Below, one piece after another: positions 1 through 8,994 of a stretch of 64,000 bases of DNA. Made by a program: the position numbers and the translations under genes. How positions within the stretch are numbered: position 1 is the stretch's first letter; each line of letters begins with the position of its first letter. This stretch comes from UBA5704 sp036380715. Its GTDB lineage: Bacteria; Acidobacteriota; Thermoanaerobaculia; Multivoradales; UBA5704. Location of the stretch: NCBI GenBank assembly GCA_036380715.1, contig DASVEF010000343.1, positions 79,343-143,342 on the forward strand. The letters are read 5' to 3'. The notes under the pieces are model-generated. The model saw nothing but the letters and a program-made list of their open reading frames with translations, was not told where the DNA came from and did not search any database.

Positions 1-47
1 GGGCCGGAGACCGCGGCGAGCTCGCGCAGGTCGATGTTGTTGAACAT
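1..47 (-). CDS. 5' end of an unidentified gene (runs off the window)
   Basis: The reverse strand has an ATG at 45-47 that opens MFNNIDLRELAAVSGP before the window edge. A strong AGGAGG lies about 11 bases upstream of it, which supports a true start. Only about 15 residues are visible. The DLRELA opening is reminiscent of stand-alone eRF1/Vms1-like proteins, but this is too short to assign a function. The gene is divergent from the DUF5916 gene at 209, and the 160 bases between them should hold both promoters. Confidence 0.5.
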   Translation of the reverse strand, partial: MFNNIDLRELAAVSG

Positions 48-208
48 GACGTCCGTTTTCCTCCTCGCGTCCCAGGATCGGGAGCACGGCGGGGAGGTGC
101 AAGAAGCCGGCCACCTGTAAACCAAACGTAAATCATCTTTTTACAGAGAGGAGATAACTCCGTCCTTGTCCGTCTCGTAGATGGGGACCAGCGGCGGGAG
201 GACCGGGG

Positions 209-2473
209 ATGGGCCTCGGCTCTCTCCTGGCCGTGGAACCCCACGTCATGTCTGCGAAAGCCTTTTTCCTCCGTGGATGGGTGTGGCTCCGGCGCATGGC
301 GGTTCTTCTTGCGGCCGGGGCCGCTTCGGTTGTCTTCTCCTGCAATCCGGCGCTCGGGGAGGTCTCTCCCGGGCGCCCCGTTCTTGCCGCCCGGGCGATC
401 CCCGAGCCGATCACGCTGGATGGCTGGCTCAACGAGCCGGCCTGGCGCGAGATTCCGGCGGCGTCCGGGTTCGTGCAGCGGGAGCCGAAGGTCGGCGAGC
501 CCGCCACCGAGCCGACCGAGGTGCGGATCGCCTACACTCCGGCGACGCTCTACATCGGCATCCGCGCTCTGGATTCGGACCCGCGGGCCGTGGTGGCCCG
601 CGAGATGACGCCCGACGCCGACATCGTCACGGACGACTCGGTCTCGATCGTCATCGACACGTTCCTCGACCGGCGCAACGGCTATTTCTTCGCCACCAAC
701 GCCAACGGCGTGCGGACCGACGCGCTGATCAGCGACGAGGGGGACGGCTTCGACGTCGAGTGGGACGGCCTCTGGCAGGTCGAGGCCCGGCGCACCGAGG
801 AGGGGTGGTCGGCCGAGATGGCGATCCCGTTCTCGACGCTCCGCTTCGCGCCGGGGAGCGGGGAGTGGGGCCTCAACGTCCGGCGGCTGGTGCGCCGCAA
901 GGGGGAGGAGACCTACTGGGCGCCGCTGCCTCTGGAAGCTGACATCGCCAGGATGTCGCTCGCCGGCCGCCTCTCCGGGATCGACGGCATCACTCCCGGG
1001 CTCAACCTGCGGGTCAAGCCGTTCGCCGTGGCCTCGGGCCGCGAGTCGCTGGCCGCGCACGAGGAGGCGGCCCCGATCGGAGCTGAGGACGGTTTCGAAA
1101 CCGGCCAGGAGACCGGGCTCGACCTCAAGTGGGGCGTCGGCCGCGGGATGTCGCTCGACCTGACGGTCAACACGGATTTCGCCGAGTCGGAAGCAGACGA
1201 GCAGCAGGTCAACTTGTCGCGGTTCTCGCTGTTCCTCCCCGAGAAGCGCGAGTTCTTCCTGGAGAACGCCGGCATCTTCGACTTCGGGCCGCGCACGCCG
1301 TTCGGCCAGACGCTCTTCCGCCCGTTCTTCTCGCGCCGGATCGGCATCGGCGCGGACGGCGGATCGGTGCCCATGGAGTGGGGCGCCCGGCTCTCCGGGC
1401 GCAGCGGCCCGTGGAGCCTGGGCTTCATGGACGTCCAGACCGGGCCGCGGGGCGACGGGGAAAGCGAGAACTGGGGCGTCGTGCGCGCCAAGCGCCGGAT
1501 GGGGGATCGCGCGACCCTGGGCGTCCTCTCGACACGCCACGACAGTCCGGAGGGGACCAACCTCCTCTATGGGATGGACGGCGACTACCAGCCGACCTCG
1601 CGGCTCAAGCTGCGCAGCTTCTGGGCGATGAGCGACGACCCTTCCCGGGGGGGCGACGCGGCCGGCGGCGCCGGCGCGGTCTACCGCGGCCCGCGCTGGC
1701 GCTGGAGCCTCGACGCGCTGGAGATCGGCGACGATTTCAATCCCGAGATGGGCTTTCTCCTGCGGCGCGGCGTGCGGCGCTACGCCGGCAGCGCGACCTG
1801 GCTGCCGCGGCCGGACATCCCAGGCGTCCGCTACCTCTTCTTCGAGAGCCGCAACCAGGTCTACACCGATCTCTCGGGCGAGGTGGAGTCGATCTACAGC
1901 GAGCTCGATTTCTTCGCCCTGCGCACGAAGTCCGACGACGCCTTCGGCTTCTTCGCGGTCCACAACTTCGAGCGGCTGGAGGAGCCCTTCGAGATCCGCC
2001 CGGGCGTTGTGATCCCGGCGGGCGAGCACGCGTTCGAGCAGGCCGGCGCCTGGTTCGAGACCAACGTCTCGCGGCCGGTGTCGGTCGAAGCCTGGGTGCA
2101 GCAGGGGGATTTCTTCGACGGCGACCGGTTCGCATCCGGCGTGACCCTGCGGCTGCGGCCGGGCCGCCACTTCCGGTCGGAGACGATCTGGGACCACAAC
2201 GACGTCCGCCTGTCGGGCGGCTCGTTCTCCACGAACCTCTTCCGCCAGCGTCTGCAGGTGGCGCTCACGCCGGACCTGTCGACCGCGGCCCTCGTCCAGT
2301 ACAGCGACGCGGCGGAGCTCCTGGCGGTCAATCTACGGCTCGGCTGGACCTACCGGCCGGGCGCCGACCTGTTCCTGGTGCTCAACGAGACCTGGGACGC
2401 GCCGAGCCTGGGCGGCCGCCGCGAGCGCGACCGCCAGGCGATCCTCAAGATGACGTACCTGTTTGCGATGTGA
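209..2473 (+). CDS. DUF5916 / CBM9-like outer-membrane protein
   Basis: This 754-aa protein starts at an ATG preceded by GGGAGGA with 7-base spacing. A hydrophobic stretch near residues 30-48 is a probable signal peptide, although the basic region before it is unusually long. Residues about 55-250 look like a carbohydrate-binding family 9 fold (ITLDGWLNEPAW, then DIVTDDSVSIVIDTF). The rest is a large C-terminal region rich in alternating aromatic/polar strands, ending in a hydrophobic residue plus Met (LKMTYLFAM), as expected of an outer-membrane beta-barrel. This architecture is the DUF5916 family, common in Acidobacteriota and Bacteroidota and of unproved function. Family assignment is good; the substrate is unknown. 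Confidence 0.85.
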   Translation: MGLGSLLAVEPHVMSAKAFFLRGWVWLRRMAVLLAAGAASVVFSCNPALGEVSPGRPVLAARAIPEPITLDGWLNEPAWREIPAASGFVQREPKVGEPATEPTEVRIAYTPATLYIGIRALDSDPRAVVAREMTPDADIVTDDSVSIVIDTFLDRRNGYFFATNANGVRTDALISDEGDGFDVEWDGLWQVEARRTEEGWSAEMAIPFSTLRFAPGSGEWGLNVRRLVRRKGEETYWAPLPLEADIARMSLAGRLSGIDGITPGLNLRVKPFAVASGRESLAAHEEAAPIGAEDGFETGQETGLDLKWGVGRGMSLDLTVNTDFAESEADEQQVNLSRFSLFLPEKREFFLENAGIFDFGPRTPFGQTLFRPFFSRRIGIGADGGSVPMEWGARLSGRSGPWSLGFMDVQTGPRGDGESENWGVVRAKRRMGDRATLGVLSTRHDSPEGTNLLYGMDGDYQPTSRLKLRSFWAMSDDPSRGGDAAGGAGAVYRGPRWRWSLDALEIGDDFNPEMGFLLRRGVRRYAGSATWLPRPDIPGVRYLFFESRNQVYTDLSGEVESIYSELDFFALRTKSDDAFGFFAVHNFERLEEPFEIRPGVVIPAGEHAFEQAGAWFETNVSRPVSVEAWVQQGDFFDGDRFASGVTLRLRPGRHFRSETIWDHNDVRLSGGSFSTNLFRQRLQVALTPDLSTAALVQYSDAAELLAVNLRLGWTYRPGADLFLVLNETWDAPSLGGRRERDRQAILKMTYLFAM

Positions 2474-2474
2474 G

Positions 2475-2598
2475 CCCTCACCCCCTGGCCCCCTCTCCCG
2501 TCACCGGGAGAGGGGGAAAACGCATTCAAAACGCACGGAACAGGGATCGGGTGGTGGCGCCCCTCTACCGGTGACGGGAGAGGGGACGGGGGTGAGGG
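2475..2598. repeat. REP-like GC hairpin repeat, two palindromic units
   Basis: Two copies of a G/C-rich palindrome (CCCTCTCCCG...CGGGAGAGGG, first stem 2491-2500/2505-2514) separate the convergent genes at 2473 and 2600. The flanks CCCTCACCCCC and GGGGGTGAGGG are inverted relative to each other, so the whole unit can also fold as one large hairpin. Related copies are at 10732-10786, 23764-23792 and, inside a gene, at 45827-45884 and 48893-48949. It probably serves as a bidirectional terminator here. Confidence 0.75.
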
Positions 2599-2599
2599 T

Positions 2600-4060
2600 C
2601 TACGCCGCGACGCTGCCGTCCGCGACCACGACCTCTTCCTTGCGCTGCAGCCAGGCGCGCACGTTGAGGAGCGGTCCCGTCATGAACGTCGTGATGAGCG
2701 CCATGAGGACCAGCATGGCGAAGATCTTCGGCGAGAGGACTCCCAGGTCATAGCCCAGGTTCAGCACGATCAGCTCGACAAGGCCGCGGGTGTTCATCAG
2801 CGCGCCGAGGCCGAAGGAGTCGGCCCAGCTCATCCCCGTCCAGCGCGCCGCCAGCATGCTCCCCACCAGCTTGCCGGTGATCGCCAAGGCGATGATCCCC
2901 AGACAGACCAGCCAGCTCCAGCGGTCGTTGAGCAGGCCGACCTGCGTGCGCAGCCCGGTGAAGGCGAAGAAGAGGGGGAGCAGCAGGACCGAGCTGAAGC
3001 TCTCCAGGCGCTCGCGGAGGAACTTGCGCAGGCTGGAATCCTGGGGCATGCACACGCCGGCGAGGAAGGCGCCGAACAGGGCGTGGATGCCGATCGCCTC
3101 GGTGATGAGCGCGGAGACGACGACGAAGAGGAAGATCGCCGCCAGGAAGCCGGTGCTCCGGGGCTGGTCCGGGGACTCGTCCTTGATGAGCCGGGCCATC
3201 CGGGGCCGCACCACGAAGAGCATCGCGGCGATGAAGAGCAGGGAGAGGGTGATGGTCAGGACCGCGCCGCCCATCCCGTTCGCCTTCACGATGGCCACCA
3301 CCATGGCCAGCATGCACCAGGCGGTGACGTCGTCCACGGCCGCGCAGGCGATGGCCGTATTGCCGAGGACGGAGCGGGACATCCGGCGTTCCTCGATGAT
3401 GCGCGCCAGCACCGGAAAGGCGGTGATGCTCATGGCCACGCCGATGAACAGGGCGAAGGCGCTGAACGGGATGCCGGCGGGAGCCAGGGAGCCGTAGAGG
3501 AGCAGCGCGCAGACGCTCCCCAGGAAGAAGGGCACGAGGATGCTCACGTGGCTGACCAGCACTGCCGCGTGCGCCTTCTGGCGAAGGTGTTGGATGTCCA
3601 ATTCGAGCCCCACCACGAACATGAACAGGATGACCCCGACCTGGCTGAGGAGCTTCAGGGGGTCCATCGAGGAGGCGGGGAACAGGAAAGCCTGCGCTCC
3701 GGGAGCCAGCATGCCGAGCAGCGAAGGGCCGAGGAAGATGCCGGCGAGCATCTCGCCGATGACCGGAGGCTGGCCGATGCGGGCGAAGACCCGGCCCAGG
3801 CCGCGCGCCGCGGCCACGATGACGATGACCTGGAGGAGCAGGATGCTCAGGGGGTGTTGAAAGTTCTCGGCCAGCGACCGGGCGAGCCCGCCCGCGGGAG
3901 CCTGCGCGCCCTCGGGCTGCGCGGAGGCCGCCGGCGCGGCGATTGCCGGGACCGGGGCATCCGTCTTCAGCCGGGAGCCGAAGCCCAGGATGGCGTAGAT
4001 TCCGGATCCGAAAAGGAAAAGGACGGCGAGATAGAAGACGAGGCTTCTGCGTACAGCCAT
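2600..4060 (-). CDS. CPA2-family cation/proton antiporter
   Basis: A 486-aa polytopic membrane protein. The start at 4058-4060 is chosen because GGAGGG lies about 8 bases upstream; a further in-frame ATG 26 codons earlier lacks such a site. It has an N-terminal TM segment, an Ala/Pro-rich stretch, then about 12 TM helices. Family landmarks are FPVLARIIEERRMSRS in the middle and CAAVDDVTAW, where the paired Asp residues are the ion-binding position in CPA antiporters, plus the C-terminal NTRGLVELIVLNLGYDLG. Expected role: Na+ or K+/H+ exchange at the inner membrane. There is no C-terminal RCK/TrkA-N domain, unlike KefB/C. The exact ion cannot be read from sequence. Confidence 0.88.
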   Translation of the reverse strand: MAVRRSLVFYLAVLFLFGSGIYAILGFGSRLKTDAPVPAIAAPAASAQPEGAQAPAGGLARSLAENFQHPLSILLLQVIVIVAAARGLGRVFARIGQPPVIGEMLAGIFLGPSLLGMLAPGAQAFLFPASSMDPLKLLSQVGVILFMFVVGLELDIQHLRQKAHAAVLVSHVSILVPFFLGSVCALLLYGSLAPAGIPFSAFALFIGVAMSITAFPVLARIIEERRMSRSVLGNTAIACAAVDDVTAWCMLAMVVAIVKANGMGGAVLTITLSLLFIAAMLFVVRPRMARLIKDESPDQPRSTGFLAAIFLFVVVSALITEAIGIHALFGAFLAGVCMPQDSSLRKFLRERLESFSSVLLLPLFFAFTGLRTQVGLLNDRWSWLVCLGIIALAITGKLVGSMLAARWTGMSWADSFGLGALMNTRGLVELIVLNLGYDLGVLSPKIFAMLVLMALITTFMTGPLLNVRAWLQRKEEVVVADGSVAA

Positions 4061-4221
4061 GAGAGATCCCTCCAGAATAGACAGCAAATAAAAGATGCTA
4101 CAGAGCCTGAGTGCCGGCAGCCCATCGTTCCGGGACATCCTGAGCCATCCCTTCTCTCCCTACATCAGTCCTCCATGGCTCTAGGCGAGCGGGTGTGAGA
4201 CTTTGTTACGTGGATCAGCGT

Positions 4222-5811
4222 TCAGTCGAAATATCCGCTGACGTCCAGGATCACGTGCACCGTGCCGCTGCTCTGCAGGATGGCCTGGATCGTGGCGGTC
4301 CCAGCGCCGTCGGCCGCCAGGGCGAGGACGCCGTTGTTGCCGCGGGTCTGGCCGGCCCCGAAGCTGATCGCGCTCGTCGCCGACGGCGCCGGATTTCCAG
4401 GCTGGAGCGCCAAGTAGCCGGAGCTCGTCGCCCCCGTCACCGTCACGTTGACGGCCAGGGCCGCAGCCGTCGATGGAATGCCGCACTGCCCGAGCGTGGT
4501 GATGGTCCGCGGAATGCCCAGGGCCAGAGCCGGCCCCTGTTGCCGAGTGTCGAGCAACCGGCAGGGAGTGAGAGTGTAGAAGTCGCCCAGCGTGCGCTGC
4601 CTGAAGTTGGCGACGATCGGGGCCGTGAGGTCGCCGGTGCGGTGATTGTCCCGCTGATTGGCGATGCCCGTGGCATAGCCGGCATAGGTGAGGTTGGGGT
4701 TGGAGAAGCGGGCGACCCGGTTACAGCCGTTGGCACATGGGTTGGCGTAGGACATCACCGTGCGGAACACGCCGTTCACATAGTGACCGAACGACCAGGG
4801 GTAGGAGGCCTGGTTTGGCGGGCTGCCGTTTTCCGGGTTGTGCTCCATGCCCATGTTGTGGCCGTGCTCGTGGGCATAGCTGAGATTGCCGACGGCGCAC
4901 CCTCGAGCCGTGACCTGGAAGGCATGGCTGGCGAACCACAGGCCGGGGTCGTCCATGACCCAGCCAACCCCGCAGCCCTGTCCGCTCTCCACGAGCAGAC
5001 TGACCAGGTCGGCGCGGGCTACGTCGCGGGCCGCCGCGATCCCGGCGTCGTCGGTGAGCCAGTACAGATCCGCCACCATGTCGCCCGAGTCGTTGCGGTT
5101 CGCCAGGACCGTCGAGACGAGGACGAAGCGCGCGACCATTCCGCTGTCGATGAAGGCGGTGTTCGCCATGTCCACGGCGTTCTGGGCCGTCGTCCGGATG
5201 GCCGCCGTGCCCCCGGCCGCGTTGCGGGCCTGCGGGGTGTAGGCGATCATCACGTCGATCTGATCCGCGGAGTCCGCGGCGGCGGCAAGGACGTCGTTGT
5301 CGAGCGGCGTTTCCGTGCCTGAACGCACGGGAGTGGGAGCGCCTCCGCACGCGGGAAACCGGTCCTGGTCGATCCGCGCGAGCCGGTGCCCTCCGTCGGG
5401 AAGCGGAGCGATCTCATAGACGCCCTCGGGAGAGAACACCAGGCCCGCGACGTGGGACTCGTGGAAGGTGAGCACCACGCGGTCCTCTCCCGGCCGGCCC
5501 AGCCAGCCTCGCCAGGTGACCTCCGCCGGCCCCCGGCGCTCGAGCCCGCTCAGGACGGCTTCGTAGCGGATCCCCCGGAACAGCTCGAAGCGGACCTTCT
5601 CCTGCCCTGCCGCGAGCTGCGATCCGTCGATCTCGATAGGACGCGCCTCGACGACGGCCTCGCCGCCGTGGAGGAGGTCCTGGCTGAGCGGCCCGCCCGA
5701 AAAGCGGAAGAGATCCGCCGGTTCCTGAGCATGTCCCGAGCCGGCGGCGGCAAGGATCGCGACCAGCCACGCCACGATCGATCGAGGCCTTCTGGAGCCG
5801 AGTCTTGTCAT
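4222..5811 (-). CDS. Secreted reprolysin-type zinc metalloprotease
   Basis: This 529-aa protein has a classic signal peptide (basic MTRLGSRRPR, hydrophobic core, AHA-type cleavage near residue 29). Near residue 312 is HEHGHNMGMEH, a full metzincin zinc site (HExxHxxGxxH). The region before it (MIAYTPQAR, then a helical stretch) fits the M12B/reprolysin fold. The C-terminal 120 residues (TPCRLLDTR ... VILDVSGYFD) are a beta-rich module seen at the end of many exported acidobacterial proteins. The start has a G-rich ribosome site (GGGGGGAA). It lies 36 bases downstream of the TPR gene on the same strand, so the two may be cotranscribed. Substrate unknown. Confidence 0.88.
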   Translation of the reverse strand: MTRLGSRRPRSIVAWLVAILAAAGSGHAQEPADLFRFSGGPLSQDLLHGGEAVVEARPIEIDGSQLAAGQEKVRFELFRGIRYEAVLSGLERRGPAEVTWRGWLGRPGEDRVVLTFHESHVAGLVFSPEGVYEIAPLPDGGHRLARIDQDRFPACGGAPTPVRSGTETPLDNDVLAAAADSADQIDVMIAYTPQARNAAGGTAAIRTTAQNAVDMANTAFIDSGMVARFVLVSTVLANRNDSGDMVADLYWLTDDAGIAAARDVARADLVSLLVESGQGCGVGWVMDDPGLWFASHAFQVTARGCAVGNLSYAHEHGHNMGMEHNPENGSPPNQASYPWSFGHYVNGVFRTVMSYANPCANGCNRVARFSNPNLTYAGYATGIANQRDNHRTGDLTAPIVANFRQRTLGDFYTLTPCRLLDTRQQGPALALGIPRTITTLGQCGIPSTAAALAVNVTVTGATSSGYLALQPGNPAPSATSAISFGAGQTRGNNGVLALAADGAGTATIQAILQSSGTVHVILDVSGYFD

Positions 5812-5847
5812 TTCGTTCCCCCCAGGTCAATGGTCGACAAAGCCGGA

Positions 5848-8499
5848 TCATCCCGCCGGGACGGTGGGAGCCGCCGGGGCGCCGGCGAGCGCCCTGGCCG
5901 CGAAGTAGGGCAGCTCGAAATCGAGCGCTCTCTGCTGGCTCTTCAGGAAGAAGCCACGGGCGGCGACGGCGTCTCCGGCGGCGGTGGCGCGGACCCCCAG
6001 GATGAAGTAGGCGTGCGCGAGCATCGGGAAGCCGGAGCTCCGCGCGTCCCGGAGGACCTGTTCCGCCGGAACCGGCTCGCGCAGCGCCTCGGCCATGGTG
6101 GTCAGGGACCGGGCGTCCTGCTCCGCCAGCTCCTCGCCCACTCCGGCGATCAGCTTCCCGAGCCGCTCCTCGGCGGCGCTCCGGTCTCCGGCCAGCAGGA
6201 AGGCGGCCGCGCCGTAGAGCCGGTAGAGGGGCTCGCCGAGCTGCTCTTCGGAGTCGACGAGCTCCGCGGCCTCCCGGTATTGCCCTTGCGCCAGCATCTC
6301 CTCCAGGCGGATCAGGGCGGCCGGATATTCGGCGCCCGGGTGCTGCGCCGCCCGGTCCAGCTCTTTCATGACCTTGTCGCTCCGCCCTCCGTGCCGGAGG
6401 AGCTGCACCTCCAGGACCCAGACGTCGGGACTGTCCGGCTCGCTGCGGGAGCGCTTGGCGAGCATCTTCTCCGCGTCCTTGTGGCGGCCGTTGGCGAGCG
6501 CCAGCAGCCACCGGGGCCGCCAGAGGAAATCCTCGGGCTCTTCCTCTTTCCGGGAGCGGATGGCCGCGTCCGCCGCGTCCGGCGAGCCGGCGCCGATCGC
6601 CGCCAGGGCGTAGGCGGTGACGAGGTTGGGATCGTGCCCGGGGATGTCCAGGGCGCGCTGGAACGAGGCCATGGCATCGGCGTCCCGTTCGAGCGCCAGG
6701 AGCACGGACCCGAGCGCCGCGTGAGCCCAGGAGAGCTGGGGATCCAGGCGGATCGCCTCCTGATACGCGGACATCGTGGCGTCCGGGTCGTCCAGCAACC
6801 GCCCATAGAGGTAGTGGTTGGCCGCGGCCTCCGGATGCTCGTCGCGGCGCGCCTGGTACTCCCGCAGCAGGTCGCTCAAATGGCCCATGCTCTTCGCCAC
6901 GTCCTGGTAAGCGCGGTGGGCGAGGACCTCCTGGTCGGGGCAGGCGGCGATCCAGGCCCCGGCTTCGGCCTTCGGCTTGTCCGGACGGTTTTCCATCGCC
7001 ACCACATTGACGAGGCTCTCGCGGGCCGAGCTCCGGCAGGGCTCGATGCCGATCACCTTGCGCAGCGCCTGCTCCGCCTGCCTGGTGTCCCCTGCGGAGA
7101 AGCGGCGCACGGCGAAGCCTTCGAGGTCGAGGTCCGCGGCCACGTTGAACGCGACCCGTTTCTCGACGCCGTGCGCATCGCTCTCGATCTGCTGCGGCGC
7201 TTCCTGGAAGATGTAGTCGACGCCGGTCTGGGGGAAGAAGCGCTGCAGGGCGATCAGCTTCTCCTCGTACGTCGAGTCCTCCGCCTTTTCGGCGTATCCC
7301 AGGGTCTCCCGGCGGTAGACGCGCGCCTCGGCCACGTTGTAGACGAAGAACCAGGGCTCGAGCAGCGCGTCGACCAGGCCCTGCTCCGGGACGTTCGGCT
7401 CGTAGCGCTCGATCTCTCCGCGGTCGCCGTTGACCACCACCTGGTGTTTGCCGGGAGCGAGGGTCCGCTCGACCCGCTGGTCTGCGGGGATCGCGAAGGG
7501 CTGGCCGTCGAGCGCGACCTCGACCGGCTCGGCGAGGCCGTTGTCGAAGAAGACCTGGACGTGCTGCTGCCGCCACCAGGCGAGGCCCGCCGCGCCGGCG
7601 GCGCCAACCACCAGGAGAACCGCGAGCAGGGCCATCACACGTCCCCAGTCGGTCTGGCCCGTCCACGCCTGGCGCGGCTGTTTCTGGCGTCCGTCGAAAG
7701 GCCACCAGCGCCGCCCCGCCTTGCGCTCGGCCTCGCTCAGCGGGTAATTCAAGGCCTCCTTGCACTCCTTGATCCTGCGGAGGATCTCCCGGTCCTGAGC
7801 CAACTGCGGGCTGAGCGCGATCATCCGCTCGTACTGCGGCAAGGCCTCGCCCCATCTCTGGAGCTGCGCGTAGCTCTCGCCGAGGGAGTAGAGCGTCCGG
7901 ATGTCCGAGGAGTCCAGCCGCCGCGCCTCTTCGAGCTCGCGGACCGCTTCCTCGTGCTGTCCGAGCCGGGCCAGGTGCTGTCCGAGGTCGAGGCGGATCT
8001 CGATGTCTCCAGGCTCTGTCGCGGCGGCCTGCCGGTAGAGCGGAGTGGCGCCGGCGAGGTCGCCCCGGAAGACCGCGAGGTCCGCGGCCACCTGGCTGAT
8101 CCTGCCGTGCCCCGGGATCGCCGCGAGCGCCTCGCGCGCCGCCGTATCGGCTTCGGTGAGCATCTGGAAGCCGAGGAGCGCATGGAGGAGGCTCAGCCGG
8201 GCCTCGGGATCGCGCGGGTTGCGCTCGACCGCGGAGCGCAACGGCGCCAGGGTCGTCTCCATCTCCTCGCGGAATTGCGCCAGCGGAAACCTATGGTGCC
8301 GGCTGCACGCCGGGCAGTCGCTCTGGATGCGGAACTTGCGCAGAGGGATCAGCGGGATGTAGACGAAGCAGAAGAACTCCCGCGTGTCGTAGGACGAGAG
8401 CCGGACGAAGCGTCCGCAGAAAGGACAGTTGGCATCGAGGGCCGACACATTGCGCCGGCCGTAATAGCGCGTACCCACTCCATTCAGCGTGTAGGGCAT
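5848..8499 (-). CDS. Membrane-anchored TPR protein with N-terminal zinc ribbon
   Basis: An 883-aa protein with GGAGG seven bases before the ATG. Residues about 25-65 hold two CxxC pairs (CPFC, CPAC) consistent with a zinc ribbon. Residues about 100-250 and the C-terminal half (roughly 480-870) are helical repeats of TPR type (for example LYSLGESYAQLQRWGEALPQ). A single TM helix (VMALLAVLLVVGAAGAAGLA) near residue 295 separates a probable cytoplasmic N-terminus from an extracytoplasmic repeat region. Such proteins act as scaffolds; no enzymatic motif is visible. It sits upstream of the secreted protease in the same direction. Confidence 0.75.
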   Translation of the reverse strand: MPYTLNGVGTRYYGRRNVSALDANCPFCGRFVRLSSYDTREFFCFVYIPLIPLRKFRIQSDCPACSRHHRFPLAQFREEMETTLAPLRSAVERNPRDPEARLSLLHALLGFQMLTEADTAAREALAAIPGHGRISQVAADLAVFRGDLAGATPLYRQAAATEPGDIEIRLDLGQHLARLGQHEEAVRELEEARRLDSSDIRTLYSLGESYAQLQRWGEALPQYERMIALSPQLAQDREILRRIKECKEALNYPLSEAERKAGRRWWPFDGRQKQPRQAWTGQTDWGRVMALLAVLLVVGAAGAAGLAWWRQQHVQVFFDNGLAEPVEVALDGQPFAIPADQRVERTLAPGKHQVVVNGDRGEIERYEPNVPEQGLVDALLEPWFFVYNVAEARVYRRETLGYAEKAEDSTYEEKLIALQRFFPQTGVDYIFQEAPQQIESDAHGVEKRVAFNVAADLDLEGFAVRRFSAGDTRQAEQALRKVIGIEPCRSSARESLVNVVAMENRPDKPKAEAGAWIAACPDQEVLAHRAYQDVAKSMGHLSDLLREYQARRDEHPEAAANHYLYGRLLDDPDATMSAYQEAIRLDPQLSWAHAALGSVLLALERDADAMASFQRALDIPGHDPNLVTAYALAAIGAGSPDAADAAIRSRKEEEPEDFLWRPRWLLALANGRHKDAEKMLAKRSRSEPDSPDVWVLEVQLLRHGGRSDKVMKELDRAAQHPGAEYPAALIRLEEMLAQGQYREAAELVDSEEQLGEPLYRLYGAAAFLLAGDRSAAEERLGKLIAGVGEELAEQDARSLTTMAEALREPVPAEQVLRDARSSGFPMLAHAYFILGVRATAAGDAVAARGFFLKSQQRALDFELPYFAARALAGAPAAPTVPAG

Positions 8500-8597
8500 A
8501 CCGCCTCCGTCGAAAACCGGAACCAGGGATTTCCCTCCACGATACCCCGCCGCGCCCGGTCTGTAAAGGAAGGGGTGGGCGCTGGCCGAGAAGATGA

Positions 8598-8939
8598 CTA
8601 GGGGAGAATCAGGGCAAGCTCTGCGCGAAGCTCAGGGGTTCTGCGCAACTTTCCCAGGAGGAGGCCAAGCCAGCCTTCTTGCCATAAGAGCGGCAAAGGC
8701 ACGCCTTTCTTGTAGAGCCGCCAGAATTTTTCGGGGGCCTTCGGAAGGTCTTCGAACGGCCGCTTACCTCTGAGAGAGTCGGCGGCGATCTGGGTTCGCA
8801 GTTGCGCGATCAGCTTCCGGGGCAGCTCTTCGCGTTTCTTGGAAGAGGTGCACAGATCGTGCTCCAGGCACTGGGCCACCCACCACTCCCGGTCATAGAA
8901 GACGACTGCACGTACGAAGTAAGCGCTGTCTTGGTCCAT
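8598..8939 (-). CDS. Small hypothetical protein, HicB-like N-terminus
   Basis: A 113-aa protein with AAGGGA about 10 bases before its ATG. The first 45 residues (VRAVVFYDREWWVAQCLEHD, then a helix LPRKLIAQLRTQ) match the general pattern of HicB-type antitoxin folds, but no HicA-like toxin gene adjoins it. The rest contains several Trp and Leu residues and no motif I recognise. It is divergent from the GNAT/HDAC gene, with 55 bases between the two starts. Confidence 0.6.
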   Translation of the reverse strand: MDQDSAYFVRAVVFYDREWWVAQCLEHDLCTSSKKREELPRKLIAQLRTQIAADSLRGKRPFEDLPKAPEKFWRLYKKGVPLPLLWQEGWLGLLLGKLRRTPELRAELALILP

Positions 8940-8994
8940 GGCTCGATCCCTTGGCTCAGCTTAGCATGGGGGAGGGGTGGGGTATCCTGCGGGC

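Noticed and set aside
2600..4060. KefB/KefC glutathione-gated potassium efflux
   Set aside because: No C-terminal nucleotide-binding (RCK) domain or ancillary KefF/G gene.
5386..8601. A 1071-codon open frame on the + strand
   Set aside because: It lies antisense to the TPR and metalloprotease genes, has no family features, and is rich in Arg/Pro/Ala as expected of a high-GC shadow frame.
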